A model generated the notes under the pieces. That model saw only the letters and a program-made list of their open reading frames with translations, was not told where the DNA came from and did not search any database. Shown here one piece after another: positions 47,071-58,519 of a DNA stretch of 64,000 nucleotides. The stretch lies in NCBI GenBank assembly GCA_903887235.1, contig CAISOX010000058.1, positions 1-64,000 on the forward strand. Direction: 5' to 3'. This stretch comes from an uncultured Alphaproteobacteria bacterium. GTDB lineage: Bacteria; Pseudomonadota; Alphaproteobacteria; Rickettsiales; Midichloriaceae. How positions within the stretch are numbered: position 1 is the first letter of the stretch; every line of letters begins with the position of its first letter. The position numbers were made by a program, and so were the translations under genes.

Positions 47071-48354
47071 ATGTCATTTGAAATATTTGGTAATTCATTA
47101 AGTTTTAAAATTGGTAAATTATTTGGAGGTATTTTAAATAAGAAGCTATTTAAAAATAAAGTTTTTTTAAGCACTGAAGGTAAGAGGCTGGAAACAATCA
47201 ACGTGCAAACTGTAAAGTATGGTAAAGAAATACCGATCGTTTATGGAAATGTGAAATTAGCAGGTAACATAATATGGGATTCAGGCTTAAAAGAATTAAA
47301 AAATGTTATTTCCAAAAGCCATAATGCTCCGAATCAAAGTTCAGAGTATTCTTATACTAAATATGAATATAAAATTTCACTTGCAATTGCCCTATGCGAA
47401 GGTGAAATTAAAGGCGTTTTGAGAATTTGGATCAATAATATAGTTATAAATAAAAGCTTGTATAATATCCGTGTTTATAATGGTTCAAATCAGCAATTAC
47501 CCGATCCTCTTATTGAAAAAGTTGAAGGAAAGGGAAAAACCTGCGCATTTAGAGGAATTGCATATGTTGTGTTTGAAGATTTTCCAATAAGTAAATTCAA
47601 AAATCAAATTCCAAAATTTAATTTTGAAGTTATAAGAAATAGTAATATCAATAACCCAAACAATTTGCAGAATTTGATAAATTCGGTAGTTATAATACCT
47701 GGAAGCGGAGAGTATGTTTATGACACGCAAATACAGAAAAAAAGCTATTACAAAAATGAACCTTATGAATACATAGAAATAAGTGTTAATAACAACACAG
47801 ATAATAGCCAAAGTGATGCGGTGGTTTCCTTAAATCAGCTAAAAACAACATTGCCAAATGTAAAATGGGTGTCACCTGTGGTAAATTGGTATGCAACTAA
47901 TTTAAATGCAGGTATTTCTAAGATATTGCCAGGTGTTGAATATCAAGGTGGAAAAGTAACAGTGACTCCGGATGAATGGAAGGTGTCAAATTACAACAGG
48001 AATACTGCCTATGTCATTTCTAAAAAACATAATCAACCAATTTATGGTGGCACAATAAATGACATGAGTATTTTGAGGTTTTTGGATGAATTAAAGAACA
48101 GGGGATACTCAATTATGTTTTATCCAATGGTATTGGTGGATGAGCACAACAAACCATGGAGAGGCAGGATATATGCAAATAATGAAAGTGATGTAAACAA
48201 TTTCTTTGATGGGGAGACTGGCTATAATCAATTTATTTTACATTATGCAAAGCTTGTTAAGGGTAAGGTTGATGCTTTTTTGATTGGGTCTGAGATGATA
48301 GGGCTCACAAAATTTAAATCTAAGGGAGATAAATTTCCAGCTGTTGAAAATTAA
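47071..48354 (+). CDS. Gene-transfer-agent/phage tail host-specificity protein, N-terminal part (frameshifted)
   Basis: 427 residues. The N-terminus has a phage-tail baseplate segment, LETINVQTVKYGKEIPIVYG then KLAGNIIWDSGLKEL (about 40-75), and the later half enters the GTA TIM-barrel-like domain (WVSPVVNWYATNLNAG, IMFYPMVLVDEHNKPWRGRI, FLIGSEMIGLTKFK). The frame stops abruptly at FPAVEN inside that barrel and continues in the -1 frame as KLIELAKQVKEILG. One more A in the run 48347-48350 would join the two into about 870 residues. Rickettsiales carry dispersed gene-transfer-agent remnants like this one, and no other phage or GTA gene is adjacent. Confidence 0.8.
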   Translation: MSFEIFGNSLSFKIGKLFGGILNKKLFKNKVFLSTEGKRLETINVQTVKYGKEIPIVYGNVKLAGNIIWDSGLKELKNVISKSHNAPNQSSEYSYTKYEYKISLAIALCEGEIKGVLRIWINNIVINKSLYNIRVYNGSNQQLPDPLIEKVEGKGKTCAFRGIAYVVFEDFPISKFKNQIPKFNFEVIRNSNINNPNNLQNLINSVVIIPGSGEYVYDTQIQKKSYYKNEPYEYIEISVNNNTDNSQSDAVVSLNQLKTTLPNVKWVSPVVNWYATNLNAGISKILPGVEYQGGKVTVTPDEWKVSNYNRNTAYVISKKHNQPIYGGTINDMSILRFLDELKNRGYSIMFYPMVLVDEHNKPWRGRIYANNESDVNNFFDGETGYNQFILHYAKLVKGKVDAFLIGSEMIGLTKFKSKGDKFPAVEN

Positions 48355-48359
48355 TTGAG

Positions 48360-49682
48360 TTGGCAAAGCAGGTAAAGGAAATTTTGGGCAAAAATGTAAA
48401 GATATCATACGGGGCAGATTGGAGCGAATTTCATCATACCGATGGTGGATGGTATAATTTAGATAAACTATGGGCATCTGAGTATATTGATTTCGTTGGG
48501 ATTGATGCATATTTTCCTCTTACAAATAATAATAAAACAACTTATGACCTTCAAGAGGTCATAGATGCTTGGGAAGCAGGGGAAGGATATGACTATTACC
48601 TTGATGCTAAAGGAAAAAAGCAACCGCTTGACGCAAAATATGCATGGAAAAATATTAAGTGGTGGTGGGAGAATAACCACATAAATCCTGATGGCAATAA
48701 AACAAATTGGCAACCCAAATCTAAAAAAATATGGTTTACAGAAATAGGATTTCCCTCAATAGATTGTGCCACCAATCAACCAAATGTTTTTTATGACCCA
48801 AGTAGTGCTGAATCTAATATTCCAAAGCATTCAAAAGGAAAAGTGGATTTTCAGGCTCAAAAAATAGGTTTACTTGCAACTGAAATGAAGTGGAAAAATT
48901 CTAGCATGATTGAAAATAAGTTCATCTGGGCATGGGACGCAAGACCATATCCAAGTTGGCCAGATAGAAGAGATGTTTGGGCAGATGGTGATTGCTGGAT
49001 TAAAGGACACTGGATACAAGGCAAATTTTTTCAATCCAATCTAAATGCCGTGCTACTTGATATATGTAAAAAGGCAAATTTGAAACCAGACCAAATAGAC
49101 GTTAGCAAAATCAATAGTGACATCATTGGTTTTTGTATATTTGATAACTCAACTGCAAAAAATATCATCAAAGACCTAAGTAAATTATATCACTTTGCCG
49201 TATATGAGGAGGGGCAAAAAATTGACTTTATTCCTAAAGAGAGCAGGGCTCTCAATCATATTGATAGTGGTGATATCGTGGTTAAGCAGGACGATATGCA
49301 AAGCACGTTTTCAGTTTATAAATTAGGCAGTGAGGAGCTCATCTCTGAAGTGAAATTGAACTATATCCTTTATGATCAAGAATATGTTTTAACCAATGCA
49401 ACTGCCAAAAATTATCAACTAAATCATAACAATGAATTTTTCATAGATGCTTCAATAATCTTAACTGAGTCTGAAGCTGATGGAATGGTGCAAAAATTAC
49501 TGAACGATTTTAGCATCCAAGACACAATTGTAGCCTTTGCATTACCAATGACATATGCACACCTAAAGCCCAACGACCTAATACAAATTGAATATAAATC
49601 ACAAAGCTATGTTCTTGAAATTGTAAAAATTGAAATAAAAAACATCTCAACCATCAATATTTTTGGCATCCAAGTTTCCTAA
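48360..49682 (+). CDS. Gene-transfer-agent/phage tail protein, C-terminal part (frameshifted)
   Basis: 440 residues if read from the TTG at 48360; the frame is open from 48348. It continues the TIM-barrel domain (KISYGADWSEF, LWASEYIDFVGIDAYFPL, KKIWFTEIGFPSIDCATNQPN, FIWAWDARPYPSWPDRRDVW) and then enters a tail-protein domain (about 230-440). The order exactly continues the upstream fragment, so these are two pieces of one gene. There is no ribosome site at 48360, so separate translation is unlikely. Compared with GTA ORF15-type proteins (often over 1,200 residues), the joined product is short. Confidence 0.8.
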   Translation: MAKQVKEILGKNVKISYGADWSEFHHTDGGWYNLDKLWASEYIDFVGIDAYFPLTNNNKTTYDLQEVIDAWEAGEGYDYYLDAKGKKQPLDAKYAWKNIKWWWENNHINPDGNKTNWQPKSKKIWFTEIGFPSIDCATNQPNVFYDPSSAESNIPKHSKGKVDFQAQKIGLLATEMKWKNSSMIENKFIWAWDARPYPSWPDRRDVWADGDCWIKGHWIQGKFFQSNLNAVLLDICKKANLKPDQIDVSKINSDIIGFCIFDNSTAKNIIKDLSKLYHFAVYEEGQKIDFIPKESRALNHIDSGDIVVKQDDMQSTFSVYKLGSEELISEVKLNYILYDQEYVLTNATAKNYQLNHNNEFFIDASIILTESEADGMVQKLLNDFSIQDTIVAFALPMTYAHLKPNDLIQIEYKSQSYVLEIVKIEIKNISTINIFGIQVS

Positions 49683-49736
49683 AAAACAAAAACTTTTAGC
49701 ATTTTTCAAAATACAACCTATAGATTAAAATATTAA

Positions 49737-49758
49737 CGTAATTGTAACGTAATTGTAA
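49737..49758. promoter_or_regulatory. Tandem 11-bp direct repeat, possible regulator site
   Basis: CGTAATTGTAA occurs twice head to tail (49737-49747, 49748-49758), one helical turn apart, about 130 bp before the gene at 49889 and just before the weak -10-like TATACT (49770-49775). The spacing suits a dimeric regulator, but none is identified. The remaining sequence between 49683 and 49888 shows nothing else. Confidence 0.35.
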
Positions 49759-49888
49759 CATTGTATGTGTATACTACGCTATATGAAGTAACAGTAGTTA
49801 CTAAACATTTAAAATAACGAGAGCAGACTTGAAGTTAAATTATGACTTTAGGTAAACTTAGTTTAACAATTAAAAAGGAGAAATAATT

Positions 49889-50449
49889 ATGTCGTTTCAT
49901 AGTACAAGACAAGTAAACAATCAAGCTAGACTGAATGAAAATAAACCTAACAAGGACTTTGAGGCTTGTTATAATGATTTTTTTAATCCAATGATGAAAG
50001 TAATCAGTAGCGCTGTTGATGTCAGTATAGGTAATAAGGATTTGTTTAATTCTGGTCATTATAAGAATTATAAAGAGACTAGTATACAATTCAATAACAT
50101 TATAAGCTATTCTAAAAAGGACATTTTAGATTTATTCGAACAGGTGGGTCATGCAAAAATAGGACTTAGATACTGCAATGATGTTATAAATGGATCTAAC
50201 AAGAAGAAAAATTCATCAGATTTGTTAAATAAATGTAATGTTGATGAGGGCATTATGAGTCTTAATGATCTTCGCAAGGAGCTTTGCAAAGATGCAGTTG
50301 AGCTATTAACTCGCGTTACCGAGGAATATGATAATGAGATTGGTATGAGTAATAATATTCTTGAGCTTGCTAACTATCTTGCGAATTGGCACGAGAATAA
50401 TTATGATGAATCACAGCTATCATTACCTGTGCCAGGTGACACCAATTAA
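49889..50449 (+). CDS. Hypothetical protein with strong translation and termination signals
   Basis: 186 residues, hydrophilic, mostly helical in appearance, without signal peptide or membrane segment. AAAAAGGAG lies 8 bp upstream of the ATG, one of the strongest ribosome sites in the window, and a long hairpin terminator follows the stop, so it is probably well expressed as a single gene. Cysteines are scattered (positions near 33, 90, 112, 130). No family recognised. Placement beside an accessory tail gene and an outer-membrane gene, and the lack of an export signal, would fit a lineage-specific cytoplasmic or T4SS-secreted protein, but this is a guess. Confidence 0.6.
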   Translation: MSFHSTRQVNNQARLNENKPNKDFEACYNDFFNPMMKVISSAVDVSIGNKDLFNSGHYKNYKETSIQFNNIISYSKKDILDLFEQVGHAKIGLRYCNDVINGSNKKKNSSDLLNKCNVDEGIMSLNDLRKELCKDAVELLTRVTEEYDNEIGMSNNILELANYLANWHENNYDESQLSLPVPGDTN

Positions 50450-50484
50450 ATTCATGAATGATTAATGAACTAAAGCAACAAAAT

Positions 50485-50535
50485 AAGAGCACTGAAAGTT
50501 TTTGCAACAGGACAAAAATTTTTAGTGTTCTTTTT
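50485..50535 (+). terminator. Strong rho-independent terminator
   Basis: A 19-bp stem (50485-50503 with 50514-50532) with three G-T pairs and a 10-nt loop, running into TTTTT. It ends the transcript of the gene at 49889. Confidence 0.8.
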
Positions 50536-50582
50536 GCAAAAAATAGATACAGTAAATCAGAAAATTTTGATTTTGGTATACG

Positions 50583-51377
50583 ATGAAACTAAAGAAGAGA
50601 ATATTTTTTATCACAATACTTTTTGCATCAAATATTATTTCTGTGTTGGGGCATGATTTTTATCAAAAAACAGCAATGGGATATAATAAAACTTCTGACT
50701 ATAGTCATTCAGGTGTTGAACCTGAAGTTGGTGTGAGCTCAAAATTTTCTCCGAGTTTTGAGATTGGACTTGGTGTTAAGGCTACTAATAGGTTAAACTT
50801 AGAGCTGATGCTACACCATATAAATCATAAATTTAATGGAGCAAAGTATGAAAAACATAGTTATCTGGTTGTGCCAGCGCCAAACAGTTGGAACACAGAT
50901 GTTGATATAGATGCTTATGTTGGATTGAAAAATTCTATTCAAACCAATGCAATTTTTCTTAATTTTAAATACGATATCATAGAGACAGAGCATAATAAAG
51001 TTACACCGTTTGCATTTGCAGGAGTTGGAGTTGCAAGAAATTCTTCTAAGGATTTTATCTTTGGTATACATAAAGAGAGATATGTCTCGAATCCTACAGG
51101 GGAGAATAACAAAATTATATATCCTGGAGCTAAAAACACATCTTTAGCTTGGCAATTAGGTACTGGGTTTAGAATCAATTGTTGGAGAAAAGTTGATTGG
51201 GAAATAAGCGCAAGATACTACGATTACGGAAAAAGCACATCTGAAATTGGCACTTACTACAACAAAATTTACAATGAACAAAGCGGATATCTTTCAAAAC
51301 AAACAATTACAGGAGATAAAATTGGGACGAAAATTAGGGGGCTTGGTGCTTCAACGGGGTTGATATTTAAATTCTAA
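50583..51377 (+). CDS. Outer-membrane beta-barrel protein (opacity-type)
   Basis: 264 residues. N-terminal signal peptide (about 1-23, KKRIFFITILFASNIISVLG), then alternating hydrophobic strands such as FEIGLGVKATNRLNLELMLHH and TPFAFAGVGVA. The DWEISARYYDYGKS motif and a C-terminal phenylalanine (GASTGLIFKF) are expected of an eight-strand Omp25/opacity-like barrel inserted by BamA. Surface proteins of this fold are major antigens in Rickettsiales. No identified partner. The next 200 bp hold the end of a paralogue. Confidence 0.8.
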   Translation: MKLKKRIFFITILFASNIISVLGHDFYQKTAMGYNKTSDYSHSGVEPEVGVSSKFSPSFEIGLGVKATNRLNLELMLHHINHKFNGAKYEKHSYLVVPAPNSWNTDVDIDAYVGLKNSIQTNAIFLNFKYDIIETEHNKVTPFAFAGVGVARNSSKDFIFGIHKERYVSNPTGENNKIIYPGAKNTSLAWQLGTGFRINCWRKVDWEISARYYDYGKSTSEIGTYYNKIYNEQSGYLSKQTITGDKIGTKIRGLGASTGLIFKF

Positions 51378-51396
51378 TATTTTAACCTATGCTTTA

Positions 51397-51585
51397 ATGG
51401 GTGGGGTATCAATTGCTATGACTGAGAGAATAAATTTTGATATTGGGTATAAATTCCAAGATTTTGGCAAAACCAAAGGATTTAATAAATATAAAATACC
51501 GTCAGGGACAGTATTACCTATTGATCCAGAGAAATTTAGCATAAGAGCTCATATCGCGACAATTGGTGTTAGATATCACTTTTAG
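51397..51585 (+). pseudogene. C-terminal remnant of a second beta-barrel protein
   Basis: The frame is open from 51364 and reads LTYALMGGVSIAMTERINFD, then IGYKFQDFGKTKG and an ending IRAHIATIGVRYHF. This matches the last strands of the gene just upstream (DYGKS, IRGLGASTGLIFKF) and ends in Phe, but has no signal peptide or N-terminal strands. Likely the 3' end of a tandem paralogue whose 5' part was deleted. Confidence 0.6.
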
Positions 51586-51599
51586 AATTTGTTGTATAA

Positions 51600-51759
51600 C
51601 TATTAATCACCAAAAATAACCTAACATTTAAATTTAGTCTTTTTGGTGATTTTCTCACATCATCTTCGCCATGTATCGAGATACGTTAAGCTCAGATGCC
51701 ATAAAATAATCTCCTAAAAATAGTGGTTTATTTTTCAATTTATTTTTGGTGATTAGTAT
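51600..51759. mobile_element. Short inverted-repeat element (MITE-like), copy 2
   Basis: 160 bp aligned end to end with 25055-25213. The ends (51600-51619 and 51740-51759) are inverse at 18 of 20 positions. An internal TTTTTGGTGATT (51640-51651) is also complementary to the left end AATCACCAAAAA (51605-51616), allowing an internal hairpin. It occupies the gap 51586-52051 before gyrB; the remaining sequence shows only the gyrB promoter. Confidence 0.75.
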
Positions 51760-51996
51760 CATTTGAGTTAGCAATTGAATTTTTTAAGGGCTCAACCTTC
51801 TTTAGGGCCATTTTCTTTAGTGTCATGCCAATTTTGTTAATGACCAAAAGGGTTGGATTATCATGGGGGGTGGTGGATTGAGTTCACTTCACAGTTTATC
51901 TAAAAAAGAATTAATTTCAATTTTATGAAGTGTCATTGCATACAATAACTGAATAAATCTAATTGAGCGGTATTGTATCAATATGTAACAGATATT

Positions 51997-52025
51997 TTGA
52001 TTAAACCTTAATTTTGTGCTACTAT
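51997..52025 (+). promoter_or_regulatory. gyrB promoter
   Basis: TTGATT (51997-52002) and TACTAT (52020-52025) with a 17-bp spacer, 26 bp upstream of the gyrB ATG. Same -10 sequence as the promoter at 469-496. Confidence 0.5.
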
Positions 52026-52051
52026 GGCACATAAAATTTTATTTCATATAA

Positions 52052-54451
<2,400 letters not shown>

Positions 54452-54490
54452 TTACTGATTAACTGATTTTAATATTATGGATGTATAATT

Positions 54491-54805
54491 ATGATATCGT
54501 GGATATATCTTGTTTTAGCGGGTCTTTTTGAGATAGTATTTGCTATAGCGCTGAAATTATCAGAGGACTTTACAAAAACTAGATGGATAGTTGTTTTTAT
54601 GATATCTAGTGTGTTTAGTTTTTATTTTTTATCTAAATCCTTAGCAAGAATACCAATTGGCACCGCATATTTAATTTGGAGTGGAATTGGCGGGGTTGGT
54701 GCTGTGATGGTTGGTATCATGTTTTTTAATGAACCCACAACACCTCTAAGATTGTTTTTTATGGCTTTAATAATTATTGCAATGATAGGCCTGAAACTGT
54801 ATTAA
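54491..54805 (+). CDS. Small multidrug resistance family exporter, SugE/Gdx-like
   Basis: 104 residues, four membrane helices, functions as a dual-topology dimer. The essential glutamate is in VLAGLFEIVFAIALK (Glu14), and IPIGTAYLIWSGIGGVGAVMVGI fits the SugE/Gdx branch rather than EmrE. Gdx exports guanidinium in exchange for protons, and other members expel quaternary ammonium compounds; the substrate here is unknown. No guanidine riboswitch fits in the 39 bp to gyrB, with which it may be cotranscribed. Confidence 0.88.
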   Translation: MISWIYLVLAGLFEIVFAIALKLSEDFTKTRWIVVFMISSVFSFYFLSKSLARIPIGTAYLIWSGIGGVGAVMVGIMFFNEPTTPLRLFFMALIIIAMIGLKLY

Positions 54806-55087
54806 AAAATTTTAAACTAAAGGCAAAATTTTTTAATATTAGGATTTTTATTTCCTTTCTATGTCTCACTTATGTTAGGTTATGTTAAGTTTTTTAGTAA
54901 TAAATTAGCAATTCTAGTAATTTTTGATACCAATACAAAGTTGAAATAAGATGGCTGTTGTAAAAATTATGTCATTGTTTTATATATGAATTTGATTAAT
55001 TTTAATTAATTGATTAAGATGTAGTTGTAAACATGAATGAGTGTAAACCTAAGAGGGTATTTTATGAATATTAAAATGAGATAAATT

Positions 55088-56326
55088 ATGTTGCAACCAA
55101 TTAAGGATATAAGTATAGCTCTAGGCAATATTGCGATAAAGGTATATGGGGCGCTGTATGATTATGAAAAGGATGTTGAAGATAAAAAAGGGGTTAAGCA
55201 TAAGGATGAAAGTGAAGAAGAAGTAAAAAAGGGTTTTTGGAATAGGACAAAAGCGTTTTTATGGGGCACACTTGACTTGTTTTTTGGTCCATCTACATTA
55301 AAAATTATAACCCTATTTTCTATTGCTATGTTGGCTTTTAGTCCATTTGGCCCTATTGCAATAGCTGTATCAGCTAGTATTTCAGTTTTATGTTTGGGAA
55401 TAGGTGTGATAATGGATGGTAAAAATTTAAAAGATTTAAGGGTACAACAGAAGGAGGCAAAAGCTTTAGAAGAAATAATGGAATTGCATAAGGAAAAGTT
55501 AGAAGTTCTAGATAAATCTCCGGAGTTGAAAAAAATTTTAAATGAGGTATTACAAAAGAGAGAAATATTGAATGGAGAGGATAAAACATTAAAAATAAAA
55601 AATGTATTGCAACATTTTCCAGAAGCATTGATACCGCTGATTGGTAATGTTATGAGTGGTAATATAATTTCAACCAGTGCTGGTATATTTTGTGTAATAG
55701 TGGGCGGTATATCAGCTATAAATGAACAAAAATCTTTTAGCAAACAAAGAGAGGAAATGTATGAGGTGGTGCAAGCTAATAAAGCTTTGCTTAAAATGGG
55801 TGGTTTAGAGATAGATTATCCACGAGGAGGAGGATTAGATTTTTTAAAGGGCCTAATAGTTAATACTGAAAATGAAATAGCAGCCATAAAAAGTATACAA
55901 CAGAAAATTGCACAGGGCGAAATTACTCTTGATGATCCTGAACAAGTAAAATTGCAATTTAGTAAAGAATTAGAAAGTGTTAAAGATATACTGAGAGCTG
56001 AGCCTAATAAAGCTGATGATTTAAAAGTTCATGGGTTAAATTATTATATTAAAAAGGCATTTATGGGTAGTTTTTCATATGATAGAAGTAGAGAAATTTT
56101 CGCTCCGCTTGCACATCATCATGAGGACAATAATAAAAAGCTTGAGGATTTTTATTTAAAGAGAGGGGCGGAAGAAAAGCTCGAGCGGGAAAAAGTTATT
56201 GATAAGGTAGTGGTAGTTGGTGATGGAATTAATCAAGCAAAAAGTAAGCAAGTCGTAGGAGTGTTATCTCATGTGGAAAGATTAAGTGCTGGTAGTGATT
56301 TTGGTGGCTCCAAAAATAGGGTTTAG
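55088..56326 (+). CDS. Hypothetical membrane protein
   Basis: 412 residues. A charged N-terminal segment (about 25-50) is followed by a hydrophobic region of probably two helices (about 70-108, with FSPFGPIAIAVSASISVLC), a helical, coiled-coil-like stretch (about 112-165), a second hydrophobic region (about 175-208) and a long polar C-terminal half. No signal peptide of normal type and no family recognised. Stop codon abuts the stop of pccA on the other strand. Membrane-inserting effectors can look like this, but there is no direct evidence. The 282 bp upstream hold no gene that I can see. Confidence 0.6.
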   Translation: MLQPIKDISIALGNIAIKVYGALYDYEKDVEDKKGVKHKDESEEEVKKGFWNRTKAFLWGTLDLFFGPSTLKIITLFSIAMLAFSPFGPIAIAVSASISVLCLGIGVIMDGKNLKDLRVQQKEAKALEEIMELHKEKLEVLDKSPELKKILNEVLQKREILNGEDKTLKIKNVLQHFPEALIPLIGNVMSGNIISTSAGIFCVIVGGISAINEQKSFSKQREEMYEVVQANKALLKMGGLEIDYPRGGGLDFLKGLIVNTENEIAAIKSIQQKIAQGEITLDDPEQVKLQFSKELESVKDILRAEPNKADDLKVHGLNYYIKKAFMGSFSYDRSREIFAPLAHHHEDNNKKLEDFYLKRGAEEKLEREKVIDKVVVVGDGINQAKSKQVVGVLSHVERLSAGSDFGGSKNRV

Positions 56327-58336
56327 TTAATCAGTTTTATGAGATTCTTCAATTTCAATTAAAGTATCGCCACTTAATACGGTATCACCTTCTTTGTAAT
56401 TAATTTTTTTAACTGTTCCTTCTATTGGGCTTATTAATGTGTTTTCCATTTTCATTGCTTCTAAAATAACCAAGGATTGGGCCTTATTTATACTCTCGCC
56501 CTCTTTTACTTTTATTTCTTTGATAAGTCCAGTGATACTGGCTACCAAATTATTTTGTTTAAAGTCATGAGTGGGTTTTTTCATAAATTTATATAGCTCT
56601 GCAGTTCTCGGAGATAGTAAGCGAGTTTTTACCTTGGAGCCCATAAAAGTTATATTATAGTAATCCTTTTCTTTTTCGATTTGTAAATTATAGTCCTTAT
56701 CATTAATTTTGCACCAAAATAGTCGTCTACCTGCTTCCCAATTACTAGTAATGTAGAATTTTCTATTTTCAAATGTTATCTTATATCCTCCTTCGTGGCT
56801 TCTAACTGTAACTGGATAATTTGTGTCATCTAATTTAGCAACCCATCTTGTTCCAATAGCCCTAGACATTCCTCTTTGTTGGCCACTAACATGAGCCATT
56901 CTTTTGATAGTGTTAATAAAAGCAAATATAGATGCACATAGCACTACTGAGCTTAATTCATCATTTAGCTCAGCTCCTGAAAAACCTTCTTTATATTCTT
57001 CTTCGATAAAATTGGTTGATATATTTCCTTCTATAAATTTTTCATTATTGAGAACGGCTTGCAGAAAACTTATATTGTGTGATACTCCTCTGATGATGTA
57101 CTCTCCAAGAGAATTCTTCATCAAATCAATTGTTTTAGCTCTACTTTCAGAATGAGTGCATAATTTGGCTATCATCGCGTCATAGAACATACTTACTTCC
57201 CCACCCTCATATATACCAGTGTCAAGTCGTATATTTTCATTTAATTTAGGCTCTTTATATCCAATAATTCTTCCAGTTGAAGGCAAAAATCCGCAGGTTG
57301 CATCTTCTGCATAAATTCTAGATTCCATTGCCCACCCATTAAGTGAAATGTCTTTTTGTTTAAACGGAAGTTTATTACCCTCTGCTATTCTTATCATTTG
57401 TTCTACAATGTCTATGCCAGTAATTAATTCTGTTACTGCATGTTCAACCTGTAGCCTTGTATTCATCTCTAGGAAAAAAAAGTTTCCCTGTTGATCAACA
57501 ATGTATTCAATTGTTCCAGCTGAGAAATATCGCACTTTTTTTGCTAATGCTATTGATTGAGCATACATCTTTTTTCTAATTTTAGGGGTAATAAATGGGC
57601 TTGGTGCCTCTTCTATTACTTTTTGGTTATGCCTTTGAATTGAGCATTCTCTTTCGCCTAAACATATAAAATTACCATATTTGTCAGCTAAAATTTGTAT
57701 TTCAATGTGTCTTGGCCTTATGATTAACTTTTCTATGAATGTCCTTGAATCTGAAAAATTATTTTGGGCTTCATTTTTAGTTGAGCGAAATGCTTGTTGC
57801 ATTTCATCATCACTTCTTACAACCCTCATGCCTTTTCCACCACCTCCAGCAGCAGCTTTTAACATTATTGGATATCCAATACTTTTGGCTATTTTAACAG
57901 CATGGCTTTCAGTCTTTATAGCCCCAATATAGCCCGGAATAATATTAACTCCAGCAGCTTTAGCCAATTTTTTAGCCTCAATTTTATCTCCCATTTTCTT
58001 TATAGCAGTTGGGGATGGACCAATAAAATTTATTTCGGATTTTTCCATAAGTTTAGCAAAGTCAGCATTTTCTGACAAAAATCCATAACCTGGATGAACT
58101 GCATCCGCTCCTGAAATTTTTATTGCTTTTAAAATTGCCTCAACATTTAAGTAACTTTGCGTTGCAGGAGATTTACCAATGTAAATTGCTTCATCAGCAT
58201 ATTTTATATGAAGCGAATTGTTGTCCGCATCAGAATATACCGCAACCGTTTTTATTCCTAATTTACTTGCTGTTTTAATTATCCTGCAAGCAATTTCACT
58301 ACGATTGGCAATGAGTATTTTCTTTATTTTATTCAC
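56327..58336 (-). CDS. pccA: Propionyl-CoA carboxylase alpha subunit (biotin carboxylase + BCCP)
   Basis: 669 residues, start GTG at 58336. Biotin carboxylase domain (about 1-450): IANRSEIACRIIKTA, HPGYGFLSENADFA, MLKAAAGGGGKGMRVV (ATP grasp), FLEMNTRLQVEHAVTE. A middle BT domain follows, and the C-terminal biotinyl domain carries VILEAMKMENTL, where Lys is biotinylated. This layout is that of PccA, which carboxylates propionyl-CoA from odd-chain or branched substrates. The beta subunit gene (pccB) is not adjacent. Confidence 0.94.
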   Translation of the reverse strand: MNKIKKILIANRSEIACRIIKTASKLGIKTVAVYSDADNNSLHIKYADEAIYIGKSPATQSYLNVEAILKAIKISGADAVHPGYGFLSENADFAKLMEKSEINFIGPSPTAIKKMGDKIEAKKLAKAAGVNIIPGYIGAIKTESHAVKIAKSIGYPIMLKAAAGGGGKGMRVVRSDDEMQQAFRSTKNEAQNNFSDSRTFIEKLIIRPRHIEIQILADKYGNFICLGERECSIQRHNQKVIEEAPSPFITPKIRKKMYAQSIALAKKVRYFSAGTIEYIVDQQGNFFFLEMNTRLQVEHAVTELITGIDIVEQMIRIAEGNKLPFKQKDISLNGWAMESRIYAEDATCGFLPSTGRIIGYKEPKLNENIRLDTGIYEGGEVSMFYDAMIAKLCTHSESRAKTIDLMKNSLGEYIIRGVSHNISFLQAVLNNEKFIEGNISTNFIEEEYKEGFSGAELNDELSSVVLCASIFAFINTIKRMAHVSGQQRGMSRAIGTRWVAKLDDTNYPVTVRSHEGGYKITFENRKFYITSNWEAGRRLFWCKINDKDYNLQIEKEKDYYNITFMGSKVKTRLLSPRTAELYKFMKKPTHDFKQNNLVASITGLIKEIKVKEGESINKAQSLVILEAMKMENTLISPIEGTVKKINYKEGDTVLSGDTLIEIEESHKTD

Positions 58337-58519
58337 GCAAAGTTATATATAAACATAAAACATTACGGAAGTTAGCATAATATGTTGTTAAAATCAATCT
58401 AATGGTAAGTTTGCGAAGCGATTTGAAATATACTACTAAACTATACAGTAAAACAAAATGAATAACATTGCTTAACTTTAATATTTAATCAAATATCAAT
58501 ATTGTTTTTATATAAATAT

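Noticed and set aside
48346..48362. Programmed -1 frameshift in the tail gene
   Set aside because: GAA-AAT-TAA does not fit the X-XXY-YYZ slippery pattern and I see no downstream stimulatory structure. A simple deletion in the A-run is more likely.
54452..54490. Guanidine riboswitch before the SugE-like gene
   Set aside because: The gap to gyrB is only 39 bp, too short for such an aptamer.
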